From NCBI GenBank assembly GCA_020438595.1, contig JAGQUI010000063.1, positions 1 through 10,440 of the forward strand: a stretch of DNA of 10,440 nt. Reading direction: 5' to 3'. The stretch is from Propionibacteriaceae bacterium. GTDB lineage: Bacteria; Actinomycetota; Actinomycetes; Propionibacteriales; Propionibacteriaceae. The notes beneath the pieces are model-generated. The model searched no databases, was not told the DNA's origin, and saw only the letters and a program-made list of their open reading frames with translations. Shown one piece after another: positions 7,639 through 10,440 of this stretch. Positions within the stretch are counted from its first letter, which is position 1. The number at the start of each line of letters is the position of its first letter. The translations under genes and the position numbers were made by a program.

Positions 7639-8121
7639 TCAGGCCCAGCCGGTGATCCGGCGGGACGATCGGTGGGTGGGGGTGGACGGGGCGGTGCCCT
7701 GGCTGGCCCGCCGGACGACCTGGACGATCCAGCTGTTCAGCGACTGGTCGGCGCGCTGGGCGAGTTCCTCGGCCCTGCGCTTGAGGTTCTCGGGCAGCCG
7801 CACCGTGACCCGCGCCGTGCCGTCGTCCTCCTCGGGCTCCGGGGTGGGCAGCACCACGGTGGGCTCGGCATCGACCGACTCGTGGCGCTGCACCTGCAGG
7901 ACGGGGTCGCGGCCCTCGATCCGGACGGTCACGACGGTGTCCCCGAGGTCCCGGCTCAGGTGGGCCGCGGCGTCGGAGAGGAGTTGGGTCATGGCGAGCC
8001 GCAGGGCCGGTTCGAGGCTGCCCGCGAGCCGGCCGACGGTCTCCTTCGTGGCGTCGTCGGCGAGGGAGGTCGCACGGTCGAGGTCCGCCGCGACGGCGAT
8101 CAGGTACGGCTCGAGTTCCAT
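7639..8121 (-). CDS. Ribbon-helix-helix (CopG/Arc/HicB-type) DNA-binding regulator
   Basis: The 160-aa product has a ribbon-helix-helix domain at about residues 102-141. A beta-strand ARVTVRLPENL is followed by helix LKRRAEELAQRADQ and helix SLNSWIVQVVRRASQ, the usual strand-helix-S/N-helix layout. The N-terminal 60 residues are helical and the middle (TVVTVRIEGRDPVLQVQRHE) is strand-rich. A basic tail RSSRR ends the protein. It is probably a dimeric repressor that controls its own operon with the DUF4097 protein. HicB-type antitoxins share this C-terminal fold, but no HicA or other toxin lies beside it. The ATG at 8121 is the only in-frame start, since a stop lies 18 bp upstream. No Shine-Dalgarno is visible, and the candidate operator covers the start. 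Confidence 0.85.
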   Translation of the reverse strand: MELEPYLIAVAADLDRATSLADDATKETVGRLAGSLEPALRLAMTQLLSDAAAHLSRDLGDTVVTVRIEGRDPVLQVQRHESVDAEPTVVLPTPEPEEDDGTARVTVRLPENLKRRAEELAQRADQSLNSWIVQVVRRASQGTAPSTPTHRSSRRITGWA

Positions 8122-8150
8122 GACATCATGGTGACATCACTATGACGCCA
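8121..8150. promoter_or_regulatory. Three helically phased 8-bp repeats, candidate RHH operator
   Basis: Plus-strand TGACATCA occurs at 8121-8128 and 8132-8139, and the variant TGACGCCA at 8143-8150. The three sit exactly 11 bp apart, about one helical turn. Each TGA..TCA is nearly palindromic. They cover the start codon and the -10 region of the ribbon-helix-helix gene. RHH proteins such as MetJ, CopG and omega bind tandem short repeats as dimer arrays, so autoregulation is the natural inference. Confidence 0.6.
8139..8144 (-). promoter_or_regulatory. Candidate -10 box of the RHH/DUF4097 operon
   Basis: Minus-strand CATAGT matches TATAAT at four of six positions. It lies between and partly inside the second and third operator repeats. 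It would give a leader of only about ten bases, in line with the missing Shine-Dalgarno. No -35 box was identified. Confidence 0.3.
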
Positions 8151-8195
8151 TTCACAAGAGCTGTGGCGCCATTGCGACGTCAGGGTCGCGAGGAG

Positions 8196-8211
8196 CCGGG
8201 CCTGCGCCCGG
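8196..8211. terminator. Weak hairpin downstream of the IMPase-family gene
   Basis: CCGGGC, a four-base loop CTGC, and GCCCGG form a perfect 6-bp GC stem located 15 bp after the phosphatase stop on the minus strand. There is no T-tract. It could be a modest terminator separating the phosphatase gene from the RHH operon. Confidence 0.35.
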
Positions 8212-8225
8212 TGTCGTGGGTGCGG

Positions 8226-8996
8226 TCAGTCGCCGAACAGGGCGTCCCGGGCAACCTGCCACAGGTGGGGGTCCGTGGCCGACACGAGCCGGCGTCCGAT
8301 CACCCCGGCGCGGTAGTCGATGCCGGTGTCGGTGGCGATCCGTCCGCCGAGCTCGGTGACCATCAGGGCGCCGGGCAGGTGGTCCCACGGGAACATCGAG
8401 CGGTAGCACAGGAAGTCGAGCTCGCCGGAGATCAGCCTCGGGTAGTCGATCCCGCAGGAGCCCGCCGCGCGGCGCAGGTCGACCTCGGCATGCTCCTCCC
8501 CCGGCACCGGCAGGTAGCTCGCGCCGAGCGGCACCCGGCGCGGGCTGGGCGGCGGCGGCGCGAGCCGCTCACCGTTGCAGGTGACGCCGGCGCCGCGCTC
8601 GGCGATGTACAGGCGGGAGTGGACGGGCTGCCAGATCCAGCCGCGGACGGTCTGCGCCGCGCGCACCTCGGCCAGCATCACCGCGAAGTCGGGGCGGCCG
8701 CGGGCGAAGTTGCGGGTGCCGTCCACGGGGTCGATCACCCAGGCGTGCTCGGCGTACGGCAGCGCGTCCAGGCTGGCCGGATCGCTGAACACGCCCTCCT
8801 CGCCGACCACCAGGACGCCGGGCTCCTCCGCGCGCAGCACCCGGGCGAGCTCGACCTCCGCGTCCCGGTCGGCGACGGTGACCAGGTCGCCCGGCTTCTT
8901 CTCCTCGATATCGTCGCTGCCCAGCGCCCCGAACCGCGGCAGGATCAGCCGGTCTGCGACGTCGGCGAGGAGCTCCGACACCTGTTCGGTCTGCAC
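8226..8996 (-). CDS. Inositol monophosphatase family protein
   Basis: The 256-aa product has the metal-dependent, lithium-sensitive phosphatase motifs in order: GDLVTVADRDAE (36-47), VVGEEG with Glu66/67, WVIDPVDGTRNF with Asp89 and Asp92 (DPxDGT, 89-94), and PWDHLPGALMVTELGG with Asp205. These residues bind the catalytic magnesium ions. Members hydrolyse inositol phosphates, histidinol phosphate (HisN), PAP or sugar phosphates, and the sequence alone does not settle which. Inositol phosphate or histidinol phosphate are the likeliest in Actinomycetota. The start is GTG 8996 with AGGAG seven bases upstream. It lies divergently from the gene at 9221 and upstream of the RHH gene on the same strand, with a 104-bp gap. 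Confidence 0.93.
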   Translation of the reverse strand: MQTEQVSELLADVADRLILPRFGALGSDDIEEKKPGDLVTVADRDAEVELARVLRAEEPGVLVVGEEGVFSDPASLDALPYAEHAWVIDPVDGTRNFARGRPDFAVMLAEVRAAQTVRGWIWQPVHSRLYIAERGAGVTCNGERLAPPPPSPRRVPLGASYLPVPGEEHAEVDLRRAAGSCGIDYPRLISGELDFLCYRSMFPWDHLPGALMVTELGGRIATDTGIDYRAGVIGRRLVSATDPHLWQVARDALFGD

Positions 8997-9035
8997 TGCG
9001 GAACTCCTGGAAGGGACGGGGAAGCGGCCGTCCTC

Positions 9036-9041
9036 AGGCTA
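9036..9041 (-). promoter_or_regulatory. Candidate -10 box of the IMPase-family gene
   Basis: Minus-strand TAGCCT (TAnnnT) would start transcription about 30 nt before the GTG, leaving a leader that includes AGGAG. No convincing -35 box is present. Confidence 0.35.
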
Positions 9042-9166
9042 GCCGCCCGGCACCGGCGCGCGACGCGTCGTCCGTTCTGCAAGCGCTGCCACCGCAGCTG
9101 CAACCAACCCCGAACCCGGGCGTAACCCCGATGTGACCCGGGCGGGGCACGCTGGTGGTACCGGCT

Positions 9167-9178
9167 GCACCGCGGTGC
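9167..9178. promoter_or_regulatory. Perfect 12-bp palindrome upstream of the 9221 gene
   Basis: GCACCGCGGTGC is a perfect palindrome 42 bp before the ATG at 9221, in the 224-bp divergent region shared with the phosphatase gene. It might be an operator or leader hairpin. In DNA this GC-rich, a chance occurrence is quite possible. Confidence 0.3.
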
Positions 9179-9220
9179 GCCCCGACCGCCTGACCGGCCG
9201 CCGTACGGGAAGGAGTCGTG

Positions 9221-9748
9221 ATGGGCTACTGGGACCGACCGATCGAGGTCACGCCGCTGGAGGCCGAGGGACAGCTCGGCGGCTTCCTGCTGGTCGGACG
9301 CTGGCCGCGCGACACCTCCGAATGGACCAAGTTCCTGCTGCTCGCCGTCCGTGTGGCCGCCGCGCCCGGGATGCTGCCGAGCGGCAGCACCGTGTTCCGG
9401 GTGATCGAGGACGTGCCCGAGGCGGCGCCGCGGAACACGATCGGGCTCGTGCTCGCCGAGGGGCCCCTGCTCGGGGAGGAGGCCGTCGAGCCCGGGCACT
9501 TCGCCAGCCTGCCGCCGGGCCTCGCCGTGCTGCACCCGCCGTCCAGCACGGTGGCGAGCCTGCCGATGCACCCCACCGCGTCCGGCTGCCTGTTCCTGCC
9601 GGGCCTGCCGCACCTCGGCCTCACCCATCGCGCCGCCTGGATCGAGGCCGACAGCGAAGGTATCATCGCCCGGCTGGCCAGCAGCGAGCGCGTGGACCCG
9701 ATGACGGACGCCGACACCGCCGTCCTGTCCACCCTGATCGCCGCCTGA
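9221..9748 (+). CDS. Hypothetical protein, family not recognised
   Basis: The product is 175 aa from ATG 9221. That ATG is preferred because GGAAGGAG at 9208-9215 is five bases away; the GTG at 9218 would be only two bases away. The frame has consistent GC-rich third positions and a proper stop, so it is almost certainly real. It begins MGYWDRPIEVTPLEAEGQL and has a hydrophobic stretch FLLLAVRVAAAPG (about 42-54). The middle is Pro/Leu-rich (GHFASLPPGLAVLHPP, then GCLFLPGLPHLGL), and the C-terminus is acidic with DPMTDADTAVLSTLIAA. No signal peptide, transmembrane helix or catalytic motif is convincing. It is probably a soluble alpha/beta protein, transcribed alone. A long dyad follows its stop. 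Confidence 0.82.
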   Translation: MGYWDRPIEVTPLEAEGQLGGFLLVGRWPRDTSEWTKFLLLAVRVAAAPGMLPSGSTVFRVIEDVPEAAPRNTIGLVLAEGPLLGEEAVEPGHFASLPPGLAVLHPPSSTVASLPMHPTASGCLFLPGLPHLGLTHRAAWIEADSEGIIARLASSERVDPMTDADTAVLSTLIAA

Positions 9749-9810
9749 CGCGGAAGGAGAACCGTCCCCGTTCCGCGTCGGCGGGAAACGGGGACGGTCC
9801 CTACTCCGCG
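9749..9810. terminator. Long bidirectional terminator dyad between convergent genes
   Basis: ACCGTCCCCGTT (9761-9772) pairs perfectly over 12 bp with AACGGGGACGGT (9787-9798). An inner CCGC/GCGG stem with loop GTCG adds four pairs. An outer CGCGGA (9749-9754) pairs with TCCGCG (9805-9810) across an internal loop. The dyad starts right after one stop codon and reaches into the last codons of the opposing DUF3097 gene (stop at 9803-9801). It has no T-tract, as is common for high-GC terminators. Confidence 0.8.
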
Positions 9811-10440
9811 TCGGTCACGAAGTCGATCAGGCGCTCCACCTCGCGCGGCAGCGCCGGGTCGAGGTCGCGCCAGTCACGCACCCGACCGAGGATCCACTGC
9901 CACGTCGCGGCGATGTCGGCCCGGGACGCGTAGGGACGTCCCAGTGCCCGGCTGATCCCGTGCTTCCACTCGATGTCGCGGGGCACGGACGGCCACGCCT
10001 CCAGGCCCACCCGTTCGGGCTTCACGGCCTGCCAGATGTCGATGAACGGGTGGCCGGTGACCAGCACGTCCGCCGAACCGACCTGCTCGACGATCCGGGT
10101 CTCCTTCGTACCGGCGACCAGGTGGTCGACCAGCACCCCGAGCCGGCGGCCGGGGCCGGGCTCGAACTCCGACACGATCGCGGGCAGGTCGTCGATGCCG
10201 CCGAGGAACTCGACCACGACCCCCTCGTGGCGCAGGTCATCACCCCAGATCTTCTCCACCAGTTCGGCGTCGTGGCGTCCCTCGACGTAGATCCGGGACG
10301 CGGCGGCGACCTTCGCGGGTCCCACCTCGCCGACCCGGGAGCCGGACGCGGTGTGCGTCGGGGCGGACGGACGCGAGCGCCGCGGCGGTTGCACCAGGCT
10401 GACCGGCCGGCCCTCGAGCCAGAACCCGGGCCCGAACGGG
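9801..10440 (-). CDS. DUF3097 family protein, C-terminal part (start outside window)
   Basis: About 212 residues are visible and the frame remains open to the right edge. The GTG at 10394 is internal, because the codons before it read PFGPGFWLEGRPVSLV, a typical DUF3097 segment. The core follows: SRIYVEGRHDAELVEKIWGD, GGIDDLPAIVSEFEPGPGRR, LGVLVDHLVAGTKETRI, VTGHPFIDIWQAVKPE, and the end VERLIDFVTDAE. These are the conserved blocks of this actinobacterial family of unknown function. The YVEGRHDAELV block recalls the Toprim start (a conserved Glu-Gly with Asp), which is only a suggestion. From memory, the gene is often found between hemW and hrcA; here hrcA lies about 6.7 kb away. It ends within a bidirectional terminator dyad. 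Confidence 0.9.
   Translation of the reverse strand, partial: PFGPGFWLEGRPVSLVQPPRRSRPSAPTHTASGSRVGEVGPAKVAAASRIYVEGRHDAELVEKIWGDDLRHEGVVVEFLGGIDDLPAIVSEFEPGPGRRLGVLVDHLVAGTKETRIVEQVGSADVLVTGHPFIDIWQAVKPERVGLEAWPSVPRDIEWKHGISRALGRPYASRADIAATWQWILGRVRDWRDLDPALPREVERLIDFVTDAE

Noticed and set aside
7639..8121. Classic HicAB toxin-antitoxin locus
   Set aside because: The RHH domain fits a HicB-like antitoxin, but no HicA-like small toxin lies on either side.
6490..8145. Plus-strand open frame of 551 codons
   Set aside because: It is antisense to the DUF5302, DUF4097 and RHH genes; its Ser/Pro/Thr repeats mirror the solenoid codons.
9130..9165. Promoter GTGACC-N17-TGGTAC for the 9221 gene
   Set aside because: The -10 candidate matches the consensus poorly and several equal alternatives exist nearby, so no specific promoter is called.
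8945..9628. Minus-strand open frame of 227 codons opposite the 9221 gene
   Set aside because: It overlaps the phosphatase start and the divergent control region, has no ribosome binding site, and is Arg/Gly/Gln-rich; the plus frame has an excellent one.

Overview
The window is high-GC DNA (roughly 70 percent by eye) with frequent GTG starts, short gene gaps, TAnnnT-type -10 boxes and families typical of Actinomycetota (DUF5302, DUF3097, an actinobacterial-type HrcA/DnaJ2 cluster). I infer a high-GC actinobacterium. A Propionibacteriales-like host is only a guess. No plasmid, phage, transposase, CRISPR, tRNA or rRNA signal was found.

Left part (1-3153, minus strand): a heat-shock/RNA-modification operon read right to left. 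It runs from a CIRCE operator to hrcA (repressor), dnaJ (co-chaperone), rsmE (16S rRNA m3U1498 methyltransferase) and the first 66 codons of a tgt-family tRNA-guanine transglycosylase. The genes are tightly packed (3-nt gap, 4-nt overlap, 11-nt overlap). HrcA should control the set through the CIRCE site.

Middle-left (3154-3660): a gene-free divergent control region of about 500 bp filled with two unrelated repeat families. One is a 57-bp unit repeated with an 80-bp period. The other is a 25-bp unit present twice forward and twice inverted, forming a nested dyad. Then comes a plus-strand metallo-beta-lactamase-fold hydrolase, probably leaderless (3661-4500).

Middle (4507-6325, minus strand): an exported pair. 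A secreted YiiX/YebB-like (permuted NlpC/P60) protein carries a one-base frameshift, and it is coupled by a TGATG junction to a beta-propeller-like lipoprotein.

Middle-right (6471-8150, minus strand): a small DUF5302 protein, then a two-gene unit of a ribbon-helix-helix regulator and a DUF4097 beta-solenoid protein. Three 11-bp-spaced TGACATCA-type repeats lie at the regulator's start and look like its own operator.

Right part (8226-10440): an inositol-monophosphatase-family phosphatase (minus), a divergent unrecognised 175-aa protein (plus), a long bidirectional terminator dyad, and the 3' part of a DUF3097 gene (minus). From memory, DUF3097 commonly lies just upstream of hrcA in Actinomycetota, so the genes at 3661-9748 may be an insertion into an otherwise conserved block. 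The most rewarding items are the repeat-packed divergent region, the frameshifted YiiX gene with its Lys-rich linker and lipoprotein partner, and the helically phased operator. No wholly new defence or mobile system is evident.
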